A stretch of 64,000 nt of DNA from Halorutilus salinus (GTDB taxonomy: Archaea; Halobacteriota; Halobacteria; Halobacteriales; Halorutilaceae): positions 62,001 to 126,000 of the forward strand of contig NZ_RKLV01000002.1 of the NCBI RefSeq assembly GCF_026242195.1. Direction: 5' to 3'. Shown here piece after piece: positions 55,545 through 64,000 of the stretch. The position numbers were made by a program, and so were the translations under genes. A model generated the notes under the pieces. The model was not told where the DNA came from. It did not search any database and was given only the letters and a program-made list of their open reading frames with translations. How positions within the stretch are numbered: the first letter of the stretch is position 1; each line of letters opens with the position of its first letter.

Positions 55545-56258
55545 CTAACGCGCTATCTTCAGACCGATGAGCGTCGTCTCGAACAACGTCACCATCGTCA
55601 GCGCCACCATCAGACCCGCAAAGCCCGTCGGGTCGAGCGAACCCGCGAGGAGCGCGGCGGCGGTTATGCATCCTCCCCAGACGTAGAGGCGTTTGTCCTC
55701 GAACCAACGTACGGAGGCTACACCCATCTTGACGCCGAACGTCATCAGAAGCGGTATCTGGAAGACGATACCGAAGGCGAGAGCGACGAGAAGTATTATG
55801 TTGAAAGTCTCGCTTAGACCCAGACCCGCAGTAGCGACGCCCTCGGAGTAGAAGATGAAGTAACGGAAAAGCAGGGGTAACGCGAAGAAGTACGCGAAAG
55901 CGAGACCCAGCGCCGTGAGTATCAGCGACGCGGGAACGACGGAGATGAAGTACCGGCGCTCGTTCGGGTACAGACCCGGCTTCATGAACTCGAACGTCTC
56001 GTAGACCAGAACCGGTGTAGCGACCGCCAGACCCGCAACCGCGCTTAGCTTCAGACGCGTCAGGATCTCACCGAAAGGCTGGTAGACATGCGGGTCGGAT
56101 TCGACGAAGTTGTACCATATCGTCTGTAGCAGACCCTCTGACATGACAAAGACGACAGCCATTACGACCGTCGAGGCTATTACAACCACCATGACGCGGC
56201 GCACGAGTTCCTCTATATGCGCCGTCAGCGGCATCTCTTCGTCTGTCTGAATCGACAC
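55545..56258 (-). CDS. tatC1: Sec-independent translocase TatC (single domain)
   Basis: 237 residues from GTG 56258 (VSIQTDEEMPLTAHIEELV). TatC pattern: MPLTAHIEELVRRVMVVVIA at the N-terminus with the conserved Glu/Arg, six membrane helices, and FYEVFEFMKPGL-type first loop written as YETFEFMKPGLYPNERRYF near 110-128. It recognises twin-arginine signals such as that of the DsbA-like lipoprotein. Divergent from the double-domain tatC2, sharing the 89-base gap as promoter. This pair is the usual haloarchaeal TatCo/TatCt arrangement. Confidence 0.94.
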   Translation of the reverse strand: MSIQTDEEMPLTAHIEELVRRVMVVVIASTVVMAVVFVMSEGLLQTIWYNFVESDPHVYQPFGEILTRLKLSAVAGLAVATPVLVYETFEFMKPGLYPNERRYFISVVPASLILTALGLAFAYFFALPLLFRYFIFYSEGVATAGLGLSETFNIILLVALAFGIVFQIPLLMTFGVKMGVASVRWFEDKRLYVWGGCITAAALLAGSLDPTGFAGLMVALTMVTLFETTLIGLKIAR

Positions 56259-56347
56259 ACCGGCGGTATGCCCGCTCGGCGCATAAAGCCTGTGTTGGGC
56301 GCGCGTAAGCGGAAAGGTTGATACGCGATGCCGACCAACCACCGACG

Positions 56348-58039
56348 ATGACCGATACCGGCGGCTTCGTGCGCGGAGCCTACGACATACTCGACGCGGC
56401 GCGCGAGAACCTCGTGACGGTTCTCGTGTCGTTCCTTCTCGGTCTCGTATCAACCGTTCTTTTCTTACGCCTTTATCTCTTCGACAAGATACAGGAACAG
56501 ACGCTTGCACGCGCCGCGGCGCAGGGGTACGACGTTGAAACCTCGTTCGTCAACCCGTTTGAGGTGATACTCCTACAGGCGAAGATAGGCGTCATCGCGG
56601 GGGTTCTGGTCGTCGTTCCTGTCGCCGTCTACCTCGCGCGTGGCTCGTTGAAGAGACGCGGCGTATGGTTTCCGTCGTCGTCACGTCCCCGTGTCGCGGG
56701 CTTCCTGATCGGCGTCGCCGGTCTTTTCGCCGTCGGCGTCGCGTACGCCTACGTCGTCATGATCCCGTACATAATGAGGTTCGTAGCCGCCATCGCCGTA
56801 CGTGCGGGTGTACGTCCCTTCTTCCGTATATCGAGCTTTATCGACTTCGTCCTCGTCTACTCGGTTATCTTCGGCGTCGCGGCACAGCTACCTCTCCTCA
56901 TGGTCTTTACCGTACGTTCGGGCGTCGTCTCTTACAGCTTCTACCGCGACAAATGGAGGCATTTCGTACTCGTCGCCGCCGTCATCTCCGCTCTCGTAAC
57001 CTCACCCGATCCTATGACACAGGTCGTCGTCCTCGGTCCCCTCGTAGCCGTCTACTTCCTCGGTCTCGGTGCCGTCCGTGTCTTCGCGAGTGAGAACCTC
57101 GACGAGGAGACGGCTATAGCGGTCGATGAGACAGCCGAAGCCGACCAAGACCAAGGCGGTCGCCCTTCGAACGCAACCGCCGAGGGTGCGAAGGCGGCGA
57201 CGCGATCCGCGGCGGAGGCGGGTGTCGACGCCGTTATGGATCGCGGTGCTATCGACGTTGCGGGCGCGGTTTTCAAGGACATGCGTTCCCATTCGAAGAA
57301 GCTCGGAGGTGTCTTCCTCGTCGTCGCGTCCGTCTCCTTCTACTGGCTCATCTACCACGGTGTCGACGCCATACGCCGGCAGACGGTCTCTCAGATGCCT
57401 CCCGAACTCGCCTCACAGGTCGAGACCGTACAGCTTGAGATATTCGAGTTCGTCTTCCTCGTCGTCAAGTACAGCGCGCTCGCGGGTGCGGTTGCGACGG
57501 TTCCGTTCGTCGTCTACTACTCGCGCGAAACCCTCATCTCCGAGAACGTCATAGGCGGCGACGGCTCACCCCTCTACTACGTCTCACGCGCCGCGGTCGT
57601 CGTCTCACTCTTCCTCGCCGGCGCGGCGTACGCCTACTACGGCACCATACCCGTGCTCGTCAGCGTACTGTCCAACTCGATCGTGGAGAGCGGAATGGAG
57701 GCGACTTTCACCGTCGGCGAGTTCATCGACTTCGTCTTCATAGTCACCGTACTCGTCGGCGTCATGGCTGAGATGCCCGCGGCGATGTACTTCCTCATCT
57801 CGTCGAAGCTCGTACGTTACGAGACGCTCAAGTCCAAGTGGAAGCACTTTACGGTCGTCGTCTTCGTCGTCGGCGCTCTCGTAACCTCGCCCGATCCGTT
57901 TACGATGATAGTCGTCGCGACGCCGCTTTCGGGCTTCTACCTCGTGTCGCTCGTCGTCACACGTGTCCTGTGCCACGGTACCATAAAGAAGGTGCGTGAC
58001 GAGCGCAGTCAGCTAGGGCTGGCGGGCGAGAGCAACTGA
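56348..58039 (+). CDS. tatC2: Double-domain TatC (TatCt type)
   Basis: 563 residues from ATG 56348. Two TatC domains are fused: about 5-240 ([61 protein letters not shown]) and about 320-555 ([13 protein letters not shown]-type loop, [35 protein letters not shown]), the SPDPxT motif occurring in both. A polar, Ala-rich linker (about 245-300) lies between. Haloarchaea export most secreted proteins by Tat and need both TatC forms. Start chosen from the TatC N-terminus. Confidence 0.94.
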   Translation: MTDTGGFVRGAYDILDAARENLVTVLVSFLLGLVSTVLFLRLYLFDKIQEQTLARAAAQGYDVETSFVNPFEVILLQAKIGVIAGVLVVVPVAVYLARGSLKRRGVWFPSSSRPRVAGFLIGVAGLFAVGVAYAYVVMIPYIMRFVAAIAVRAGVRPFFRISSFIDFVLVYSVIFGVAAQLPLLMVFTVRSGVVSYSFYRDKWRHFVLVAAVISALVTSPDPMTQVVVLGPLVAVYFLGLGAVRVFASENLDEETAIAVDETAEADQDQGGRPSNATAEGAKAATRSAAEAGVDAVMDRGAIDVAGAVFKDMRSHSKKLGGVFLVVASVSFYWLIYHGVDAIRRQTVSQMPPELASQVETVQLEIFEFVFLVVKYSALAGAVATVPFVVYYSRETLISENVIGGDGSPLYYVSRAAVVVSLFLAGAAYAYYGTIPVLVSVLSNSIVESGMEATFTVGEFIDFVFIVTVLVGVMAEMPAAMYFLISSKLVRYETLKSKWKHFTVVVFVVGALVTSPDPFTMIVVATPLSGFYLVSLVVTRVLCHGTIKKVRDERSQLGLAGESN

Positions 58040-58086
58040 GCGCGCGTCGGCGACACGGTTATGTTCCGTGCGTCCGACTCTGGGAC

Positions 58087-58497
58087 ATGGTCGAACACGT
58101 ACTCGTACCTGTCGACGGCTCTCCGGGGTCGAAGAAGGCTTTCGAATGGGCGCTCGACGAGTTCGACGCGCAACGCGTCACGGTTCTCCATGTCGTCCAT
58201 CCCTCGGACACGAGCCGGGACGAAGGCGAGACTGTCGATGTTGCGAAGGTGCTGATGAGCGGGGCGGTTGATGTTCTCGACGGCTTCGACGCCGAACGCG
58301 AGGGCGTCGGTATAGAAAGAAAGCTCACCGTCGGTAGAAACGAAGGCGACGCTATCGTGCGTTACGTCAAGGACAGCGATGCCGATACCGTTGTCATGGG
58401 AAGCCACGGACGTACCGGCGTTTCGCGCGTCGTACTCGGAAGCGTAGCCGAGAACGTCGTACGCAGGTCGCCCGTTCCGGTCGTCGTCGTACGTTAG
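58087..58497 (+). CDS. Universal stress protein (UspA family)
   Basis: 136 residues. [20 protein letters not shown] at the N-terminus and the ATP-binding [23 protein letters not shown] near 105-127 identify a UspA fold. Second Usp gene in the window; it is about half-way alike with the one at 44.3 kb in motif form but differs in the middle. Convergent with the lipase gene (4-base overlap). Downstream of tatC2 by 47 bases on the same strand, so may be in its transcript. Confidence 0.94.
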   Translation: MVEHVLVPVDGSPGSKKAFEWALDEFDAQRVTVLHVVHPSDTSRDEGETVDVAKVLMSGAVDVLDGFDAEREGVGIERKLTVGRNEGDAIVRYVKDSDADTVVMGSHGRTGVSRVVLGSVAENVVRRSPVPVVVVR

Positions 58498-59327
58498 GCT
58501 CCTGAGATACGTCTGTAGACGGAGCGCGCGCGGTCACCGACGCCTTCGGCTACCCATGTGGCATCGTCCCTGACATCCCTCAGAAGCTCGCCGCGTACGC
58601 TTTCGCCCGCGTCGTCCTCGCCGAGAAAACCGGCGACGCCTTCCCACGTCTCGTCGTTGTAGAACATCGTGACGTGTCCCGTCAGGAAGTCAGCGCGTCT
58701 CACACAGTTTCCCGTTCCTCCTGTTAGCTCCGACAGACAGCCGTCGGCTATCTCCGAAACGCTCCTTCCGACACGGACGTTGGTGTCGCCCTCGCGCGTC
58801 TCTGGAAGCCTTGCGTTCTTACGCGGTATGACGAGAGGGTCGTTGAGCGTGTAGACGGCGCAGTAGTCGACACCGTCGGCGAGACCCGGGTCGTTGAGCG
58901 TCCGTAGGAACTGGCTTCCCGGCGACAGGTCGCGCGCGCCCTTGCTACCGAGCACGGGGATACCGAACGGTACACCTACCAACGTACCCTGATGCGGGGA
59001 GCCAAACGTGAGTATACTGTCGACCTGTTCCTCGTACCCGAGCTTTTCGACGAAGTACCGCGCCACCATACCGCCCATAGAGTGACCTACGACGACTATC
59101 TCAGCCCCCTCGTACTCCTGTTCGAGCGTGTCGTACATATCCTGTACACGTACCTCGACCTTCTCAGCGTACTTGCGCGGCGAGTCGACGGTACGCGCCA
59201 GACCGTCGAAGTTCACCTCGATGATGTCGTAGCCCCAGTACTCGAACTTCTCACGTACGGGTCTCCACCACGGCGTAAAGTAGTCGTCGGCGAATCCGTG
59301 GGCGACGAACGCGACTTTCTTAGCCAT
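58494..59327 (-). CDS. Alpha/beta-hydrolase, lipase-like
   Basis: 277 residues. The nucleophile elbow GHSMGGM (Ser near 84) follows [21 protein letters not shown] near the N-terminus gives the oxyanion region; [12 protein letters not shown] near 105 and [10 protein letters not shown] carry a probable catalytic Asp, and [10 protein letters not shown] near 215 the His. No signal peptide ([12 protein letters not shown]), so intracellular. The pattern is that of the triacylglycerol-lipase/esterase group (PGAP1-like). Substrate unknown; a membrane-lipid or acyl-ester role is plausible. Divergent from the next gene by 85 bases. Confidence 0.86.
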   Translation of the reverse strand: MAKKVAFVAHGFADDYFTPWWRPVREKFEYWGYDIIEVNFDGLARTVDSPRKYAEKVEVRVQDMYDTLEQEYEGAEIVVVGHSMGGMVARYFVEKLGYEEQVDSILTFGSPHQGTLVGVPFGIPVLGSKGARDLSPGSQFLRTLNDPGLADGVDYCAVYTLNDPLVIPRKNARLPETREGDTNVRVGRSVSEIADGCLSELTGGTGNCVRRADFLTGHVTMFYNDETWEGVAGFLGEDDAGESVRGELLRDVRDDATWVAEGVGDRARSVYRRISGA

Positions 59328-59412
59328 CCGTTCCCCGTAGTACCGACGGGAAGTAAAGTCTTACCGCGACCGTCGCCGCCAGATTCATACGGTACCCGAC
59401 GAACCGTACCGT

Positions 59413-59895
59413 ATGCGTCTACGAGACCTACGTAACGCCGACCTCGACGACCTAAACGTACTGTACGAAGACGCCGATCTTCCCGAAGAGACGCCCGAAG
59501 GCGGTATGCGGGGTGCCGTACTCGCCGGACGCGGACCCGCACGTACCCCTCTCTGGAAGCGCACGGTGAGGTACGCGCCTTGGTCGGGTATGCGCCTCGG
59601 AGATACGGCGGGTGCGCCCGACGAGGACGGCATAAACCGTCTCGGCTACGGATCTCTGACGTTCGAGAGGTACGGCTTTGAGTCGTACGTCGAGAGCGAC
59701 AGGGACGACGGCGCGCTCGTACTCGACTACGACGTACGCGAGAACCCGTACGCGCTCCGTCGTCTCAAGGAACGCGTCCGGCGCGTCGACGGTCTCTACC
59801 TCGGTAAGGCGTACCTACGTGTCGGCGGTACGGAGGTCTTCCTCCATTACTACGCGATGGAACCCGCCGAGCGCGAGATACCGATAAGGGGCTAA
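59413..59895 (+). CDS. Conserved protein of unknown function, lipocalin-like
   Basis: 160 residues. Pattern LRDLRNADLDDLNVLYEDAD, LPEETPEGGMRGAVLAGRGP, NRLGYGSLTFERYGFESYVE, ALVLDYDVRENPYALRRLKE and GLYLGKAYLRVGGTEVFLHYYAM suggests a small beta-barrel fold with a conserved substrate-facing Y-D-x-x-x-NP block. Related proteins occur in haloarchaea and actinobacteria without known role; I cannot give a family number with certainty. Start by ATG 59413. Confidence 0.6.
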   Translation: MRLRDLRNADLDDLNVLYEDADLPEETPEGGMRGAVLAGRGPARTPLWKRTVRYAPWSGMRLGDTAGAPDEDGINRLGYGSLTFERYGFESYVESDRDDGALVLDYDVRENPYALRRLKERVRRVDGLYLGKAYLRVGGTEVFLHYYAMEPAEREIPIRG

Positions 59896-59958
59896 CACCC
59901 GACATACCCGCGAGCAGTTCGCCTATGATATTATCGACCGGTATAATTATTTATATTG

Positions 59959-60636
59959 ATGAAGTCCGTACTATTCGATATGAAATCGCCGCACCGGTTC
60001 GCGCTGGCGGCAGGCTTGGTCGCAGTCTCGGGTGCCGTAAGCGTCCTTGTTGCGCCGGAACTACCCGAACGGATGGTGACTCATTGGAACGCTACGGGCG
60101 AACCGGACGGCACGATGCCGAAGTCGGTTGCACTCGCTCTCTTTCCCACGCTGACGGCTCTCCTCCTCGGTATGTTCGCCGTCATTCCTCGCATTGATCC
60201 GCTTAGCGAGAACATCGACGAGTTCCGCCCGCTCTACGACCGGTTCGTCGTTGGCTTCACGGCGTTCATGACGATACTCCACGTGGGAATCGTCGCGTTC
60301 AACCTCGGCTACGAGTTCGACTTCATACAGTTGGTGCTGGTTGCTGTGGTCAGCCTCTTCTATTTTGTCGGTGTCCTCCTCAACCATGCGGAACGCAACT
60401 GGTTCGTCGGCATCCGGACGCCGTGGACGATGAGTAGTACCGAGGTCTGGGAGCGGACTCACGATCTCGGTGCGAAACTCTTCAAACTCACTGCGGCTGT
60501 AGCACTGGTGGGGTTGCTCTTTGAGGGGTACGCGATCTACTTCATAATCGTTCCGGCGCTTCTGACGGCCGGCATCACGTTTGTCTACTCGTACGTTCTA
60601 TACGAGCGCCTTGAGAACGAGCCGGGTGGCGTGTAG
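59959..60636 (+). CDS. SdpI/DUF1648-type membrane protein
   Basis: 225 residues from ATG 59959, about 20 bases after the AT-rich TATAATTATTTATATT. The N-terminal DUF1648 region (LPERMVTHWNATGEPDGTMP near 35-54) and the C-terminal SdpI region (RNWFVGIRTPWTMSSTEVWERTHDLGAKLF near 147-176) are both present, with six membrane helices. SdpI in Bacillus gives immunity to the SdpC toxin. In archaea no matching toxin is known nearby, so this is a lone homologue. It holds a GGCC (60567-60570), otherwise very rare here, and its flanks are AT-rich, so it may be recently acquired. Confidence 0.82.
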   Translation: MKSVLFDMKSPHRFALAAGLVAVSGAVSVLVAPELPERMVTHWNATGEPDGTMPKSVALALFPTLTALLLGMFAVIPRIDPLSENIDEFRPLYDRFVVGFTAFMTILHVGIVAFNLGYEFDFIQLVLVAVVSLFYFVGVLLNHAERNWFVGIRTPWTMSSTEVWERTHDLGAKLFKLTAAVALVGLLFEGYAIYFIIVPALLTAGITFVYSYVLYERLENEPGGV

Positions 60637-60753
60637 CCGGGTAGTTTCAACAGAGGTATCGCATTCGTCCCCCGTGTTCCCTGCCACCGACGCGCATCGG
60701 CTTCCACGACCCTGAGTAACGCCCGCCGCCGCGCGTCCGGTTCGTCCATCGAG

Positions 60754-60885
60754 TCACGGACGCTTCGTCAGGGACTGTCGGAACACCCGGTTCACGTACA
60801 CGTTCTCCGGATCGTACCCCAGAGTCTGACGGACGAGCCCGTCGAAGACACGCGTACACGGCAAGGGCGTCGTAACCGACATCAT
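60754..60885 (-). CDS. Small ORF or gene remnant beside the SdpI gene
   Basis: 43 residues starting MMSVTTPLPC; the stretch RVFDGLVRQTLGYDPENVYV followed by NRVFRQSLTKRP has the composition of a real protein rather than a shadow. It ends after 43 codons without clear function and no ribosome site was seen. The rest of the 300-base gap (60637-60938) holds no other convincing frame. It may be a truncated gene left after rearrangement, or a genuine small protein. Not recognised. Confidence 0.3.
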   Translation of the reverse strand: MMSVTTPLPCTRVFDGLVRQTLGYDPENVYVNRVFRQSLTKRP

Positions 60886-60938
60886 CCGTCTGCCATCCTC
60901 TACGTCACGCCTCTACTTCAACGTGCAAACCTGAGAAG

Positions 60939-62345
60939 CTAAGAGATCTGTTCCTCAACCACAGCATCGACCTCGTCGACGAACTCCTTGACGGAGCCTT
61001 CGGGTATCGTCGCGCCCGCGGCTATGTCGTGACCGCCGCCGTCGCCCCCGACCGCCGACGAGCATTCGCTCATAACCTCTGCGAGGTTGAGTCCGCGACG
61101 TACGAGCGACTTGGTGGCGCGCGACGAAACCTTCTTTTCGCCGTCCTCCTCGACATCGGCGAAGGCTATGACGGGCTTCCCTCTGTTGACACACGACTTC
61201 GAGTAGCTCATACCTGCGATGATACCGACGATCGTATCCTGTATCTCGTCGCCCGCGTCGAAGTACTGGACGTTGTCCATCTCCGTCACCCCGTTATCGC
61301 CGACGTACTCGACGCCGTTACGCAGGTTGCGTCTGTGCCCACGGAGTAGCTCGCGCGCCTCGGCGAGCGCCTCATCCCTGTCGCCCTTGCAGACGGAGAA
61401 GCCGACATCGGCGCGGTCGTACCGCGCCGTCGAGTTGAGGAGTGTCGAGAACTCGCTTGCGTCACGTAACTCCGTACCCGGTTTCTCTTCGAGCAACGTG
61501 TACGTCTCGCCGACGAGTTCCTCTATCTCCGACGAGTCGACGCCGTTCTCGACGCATTTACTGAACAGCGCGTTCGTCAGGAGCCGGCGTTCGTCCTCCG
61601 AGAGATCGACCCACCGACGCCAGTTGCCGTCCTCCTTCGCCTCAACACCCGCCTCTTCGAGTAGCTCCTTCGCACCCGCCGAGTTCTTCGACACACCGGG
61701 TATGAAGACGTCTGTCGAGTATTCGAGTAGCTTCGGGAGCGCGCGCGTCTGCCTGCCGAAAAGGAGCAGATCCTGCTTGGCTTCGAGGACGCCCGCCTCG
61801 ACACCTTCACGTACGACGACCTTGTTCGCGCCGCTCAGACCGCCGCCTTGGTTCTGCATGTCGCCGACAGCGCCTACGACGGCGAGCGCCGCTAGGTCGC
61901 GGTTGTTGCCGTCTTCTCCCTCAAGCGCCCTGCCGAGGACGTACGCCGTACCTGCGCCCGACAGTTCGGACGAGCCGTCTATGTCGAAAAGAAGAGGGTT
62001 GAGATGGTACTCCGCCTCGGCGTCGGTTGCCGGCTGGTGGTGATCCGCCACCACGGGCGTGAAGTTGCGCGTCAGTACCTCGTCGAGTATACCGCTTCCG
62101 AAGTCGGTGAAAAGAACGGCGTCGTGACCCGCTTCCTCTATACCGTCGAGGTCTTCGTCGTCCAACTGCTTCGAGAAACGCGTCTCGTGCTCTACCCCGG
62201 CACGGTCGAGCGCTGTCGAAGCCACGCCTGCGCTCGTCAGACCGTCGGCGTCGATATGCGATATGAGGAGGAGGTCGTCGGCGTCGCGCAGGAAGCCGGC
62301 GCAGTCGTGTGCGCGTTCGAGAAAGCCGTCGTCGAGTTCTTCCAT
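60939..62345 (-). CDS. DHH/DHHA1 phosphoesterase, RecJ/GAN-like
   Basis: 468 residues. DHH phosphoesterase motifs: LISHIDADGLTSAGVAST near 28-45 (the D-x-D-G pair), VLFTDFGSG near 76, and VVADHHQPA (DHH) near 98. The C-terminal DHHA1 nucleic-acid-binding motif GGDGGGHDIAAGA is near 440. This is the archaeal RecJ-like exonuclease (GAN) that associates with the GINS/CMG replication helicase. Between the domains is a long acidic section (about 240-330) with conserved Leu/Glu. On the minus strand, 37 bases from the sensor kinase. Confidence 0.92.
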   Translation of the reverse strand: MEELDDGFLERAHDCAGFLRDADDLLLISHIDADGLTSAGVASTALDRAGVEHETRFSKQLDDEDLDGIEEAGHDAVLFTDFGSGILDEVLTRNFTPVVADHHQPATDAEAEYHLNPLLFDIDGSSELSGAGTAYVLGRALEGEDGNNRDLAALAVVGAVGDMQNQGGGLSGANKVVVREGVEAGVLEAKQDLLLFGRQTRALPKLLEYSTDVFIPGVSKNSAGAKELLEEAGVEAKEDGNWRRWVDLSEDERRLLTNALFSKCVENGVDSSEIEELVGETYTLLEEKPGTELRDASEFSTLLNSTARYDRADVGFSVCKGDRDEALAEARELLRGHRRNLRNGVEYVGDNGVTEMDNVQYFDAGDEIQDTIVGIIAGMSYSKSCVNRGKPVIAFADVEEDGEKKVSSRATKSLVRRGLNLAEVMSECSSAVGGDGGGHDIAAGATIPEGSVKEFVDEVDAVVEEQIS

Positions 62346-62382
62346 ACGTTGGGATACGTCGCGTCCACAAAAAAGACCGCGG

Positions 62383-63423
62383 TTAGCCCTCGTCCCTGTC
62401 GACGAACCCGAAACGTGCGCCGCCGGCGTCGGCGTCGGTGACGTTCACCGACCAGCGGTGAACCTCTGCGGTACGGCGTACCGTGGACAGACCGAATCCC
62501 CCGCCTCCCTCCTTGGTGCTGTATCCGCCTTCAAAGACCTGTTCACGGTCTTCGGACGGTATGCCGGCTCCGTCGTCCTCGACGTAGAAGACGCAGTCCT
62601 CGTCCGTACCTATCTTGATATCCGCCCCGTCGGTATGCTCGACGGCGTTCCTGAAAAGGTTCTCCAAGACGGTTCTGAGCCTGTCCCTGTCACCCCGGAG
62701 TTCTACCTCGGTTTCGACATCGACAGCTTCCTCGGACACGGGCACCCCATCGACGGCTTCCTCTACGACCTCGGACAGACGTAGACGTTCGGGTTCGTAG
62801 ACCTCGTCGCCTTGACGCGTGAAAGACAGAACCTCGTTTATGAGGCGTTCCATCCTCCCATGGGCGTTCTCGACCTTACCGAACCTCTCTTCAGCCTCCT
62901 CCGCTTCCCCATCCCGCGCAAGATCTAACTGCCCCTGAGCGACGTTAAGCGGGTTACGCAGGTCGTGCGATACGATGCTTGCGAACTCGTCGAGACTTCT
63001 GTTTCTGTCGCGCAGAAGACGGTTGGTGCGTTCGAGTTCGTCAGCCTTCCGAACCAGAGCCGTGTAGTAGTAGCCTGTTGCGGTGCCGAAAGACGCCGTG
63101 AGCGAGACGCTACTTATCGTAAAATGGAAAGCCTGTTCGGGAAAGACACCGCCGAGAAGCAAGACGTACCACTGGTTGATAGCCACCCCCATCGTCGCCG
63201 AGACGACAGCCCATAGGGCGACGGAGGCGACGAACTCCGGGTCGCGTCTACGTCCTATACCCACACCTGCCCCTGCGACGAGGAGTGCGAGCGCGAGCGG
63301 CGCGCTCGTGTTGACGATCGTCGAGATCGCCGTTTCGGGCGATACCAGACTGTAGACAACGACGACAGCCACCGTACCGAGACCTACGGCTGTAAGCGAC
63401 CATCTCTTTATGAGACGGACCAT
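62383..63423 (-). CDS. Membrane sensor histidine kinase
   Basis: 346 residues from ATG 63423 (an ATG at 63432 is also in frame). Four N-terminal membrane helices (about 8-28, 35-55, 63-85, 92-118), a coiled linker KADELERTNRLLRDRNRSLD, HisKA with the H-box IVSHDLRNPL (His near 151), and HATPase with NLFRNAVEHTD (N box), VEDDGAGIP (G1) and GGGFGLSTV (G2). Cytoplasmic kinase, probably sensing through its 4-helix membrane part. No response regulator lies beside it; its partner must be elsewhere. Differs from the PAS kinases at 11-16 kb. Confidence 0.93.
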   Translation of the reverse strand: MVRLIKRWSLTAVGLGTVAVVVVYSLVSPETAISTIVNTSAPLALALLVAGAGVGIGRRRDPEFVASVALWAVVSATMGVAINQWYVLLLGGVFPEQAFHFTISSVSLTASFGTATGYYYTALVRKADELERTNRLLRDRNRSLDEFASIVSHDLRNPLNVAQGQLDLARDGEAEEAEERFGKVENAHGRMERLINEVLSFTRQGDEVYEPERLRLSEVVEEAVDGVPVSEEAVDVETEVELRGDRDRLRTVLENLFRNAVEHTDGADIKIGTDEDCVFYVEDDGAGIPSEDREQVFEGGYSTKEGGGGFGLSTVRRTAEVHRWSVNVTDADAGGARFGFVDRDEG

Positions 63424-63503
63424 GACAAGCAAAAACGGATGCCCTACTTATCACTCTTTGGTGTAACGGGGTGTTTTTACACCTCGCTCGCAAAGAAACA
63501 CCG

Positions 63504-64000
63504 ATGACAGGTCACGAAGTCGTGGTCGTCGGTGGCGGCTGTGTGGGCGTATCGACCGCGCGTCATCTCGCACGACGCGGCGTCGACGTAGCCGTCGTTG
63601 AGAAGGAGTACGCCCTCGCTCAGCACCAGAGCGGTAGGAACTCAGGCGTTCTCCATCCCGGCTTCAACTACGAACCCGGTACGCTCAAGGCTCGTTTCGC
63701 AGTCGAGGGTACACGCCGTATGAAGACGTACTGCGCCGAACGTGGCGTCCCAGTCGACGAATGCGGTGTTCTCGTCGTCGCTCAGAACGACGACGAGACG
63801 GATCGTCTATATGACCTGAAGGAACAGGCGGACGAGAACGGCGCGGAGGCACGTATCGTCGACGGCGACTTCCTCAAGGAGCGCGAACCACACGCCGAAG
63901 GGGTCGCGGCTCTCCACGCACCCGGAGCGGCTTCGGTCGACTCGCGCAAGTACGTCCATGCCCTCGCGGGCGACGCCGAGGCGGATGGCGCGGGTTTCTA
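63504..64000 (+). CDS. lhgO: L-2-hydroxyglutarate oxidase-like FAD protein, cut by the window edge
   Basis: The frame opens with ATG 63504 and is still open at the last base, giving about 165 residues. The N-terminal FAD-binding motif EVVVVGGGCVGVSTARHL, KEYALAQHQSGRNSGVLHPG and the conserved NYEPGTLKARFAVEG follow the LhgO pattern (L-2-hydroxyglutarate dehydrogenase/oxidase). It would oxidise L-2-hydroxyglutarate to 2-oxoglutarate. Divergent from the sensor kinase by 80 bases. The rest lies to the right of the window. Confidence 0.85.
   Translation, partial: MTGHEVVVVGGGCVGVSTARHLARRGVDVAVVEKEYALAQHQSGRNSGVLHPGFNYEPGTLKARFAVEGTRRMKTYCAERGVPVDECGVLVVAQNDDETDRLYDLKEQADENGAEARIVDGDFLKEREPHAEGVAALHAPGAASVDSRKYVHALAGDAEADGAGF

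Overview
The window comes from a haloarchaeon (class Halobacteria). Supporting evidence: strongly acidic proteins; a high-GC genome; archaeal translation genes (aEF1A, uS10, aRF1); a PAN proteasome ATPase ending in an HbYX motif; an intron in the elongator tRNA-Met; a HalX response regulator; and fusions or layouts typical of the class (PurN-PurH, FolC-FolP, single-domain TatC beside double-domain TatC, Nudix-eIF2B). I cannot name a genus. Two features of base use are unusual: the tetranucleotide GGCC is almost absent, and AUA (Ile) codons are common despite the high GC. Starts are a mix of apparently leaderless genes and genes with a GAGGTG Shine-Dalgarno sequence.

Layout. 0-2.3 kb: the start of a probable gene running off the left edge, an AarF/UbiB kinase, and a gene-poor stretch ending in a structured leader. 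2.3-5.4 kb: accessory segment with two type IV pilin genes (the first frameshifted), a Doc-like Fic protein, a lone VapB-like antitoxin and a TumA/TumE toxin-antitoxin pair, ending at tRNA-Val. 5.6-9.8 kb: amino-sugar operon of two sugar-nucleotidyltransferases plus glmS (UDP-GlcNAc supply). 10-10.9 kb: tRNA-Gly, a conserved HTH regulator and intron-containing tRNA-Met. 10.9-17.4 kb: a signalling operon of two related multi-PAS histidine kinases with degenerate N-terminal receivers, a HalX response regulator and a RecA-like ATPase.

17.4-25 kb: CAP-domain protein, RNA ligase and divergent PIN partner, aRF1, SIMPL-domain protein, ArgS, PAN and an AEC transporter. 26-27 kb: orphan Dam-type methylase, probably accessory. 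27-32.5 kb: minus-strand metabolic block of FolCP, PurNH and NnrDE. 32.5-46.6 kb: mixed housekeeping and regulation, including a PUA protein, TrmB regulator, MBL hydrolase, malic enzyme-PTA fusion, MutS-related ATPase, Nudix-eIF2B, phosphoesterase, riboflavin synthase, UspA, PiT phosphate transporter and DUF2270 protein. 46.7-46.8 kb: a 60-bp-period ladder of hairpins just upstream of the aEF1A-S10 operon. 48.5-55.5 kb: tRNA-Ala, an SCP2-like protein, a protein built of 21-residue repeats, CysS, a DsbA-like lipoprotein with a membrane partner carrying CxxC, GMP synthase subunit A, a second SCP2-like protein and MazG. 55.5-58 kb: divergent tatC genes. 58-64 kb: UspA, lipase, an SdpI-like membrane protein with a decayed or small ORF beside it, a DHH exonuclease, a sensor kinase, and an L-2-hydroxyglutarate oxidase cut by the right edge.

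The least explained items are the hairpin ladder before tuf, the 21-residue repeat protein, the near-absence of GGCC, the frameshifted pilin with its structured leader, and the DsbA/CxxC-membrane pair.
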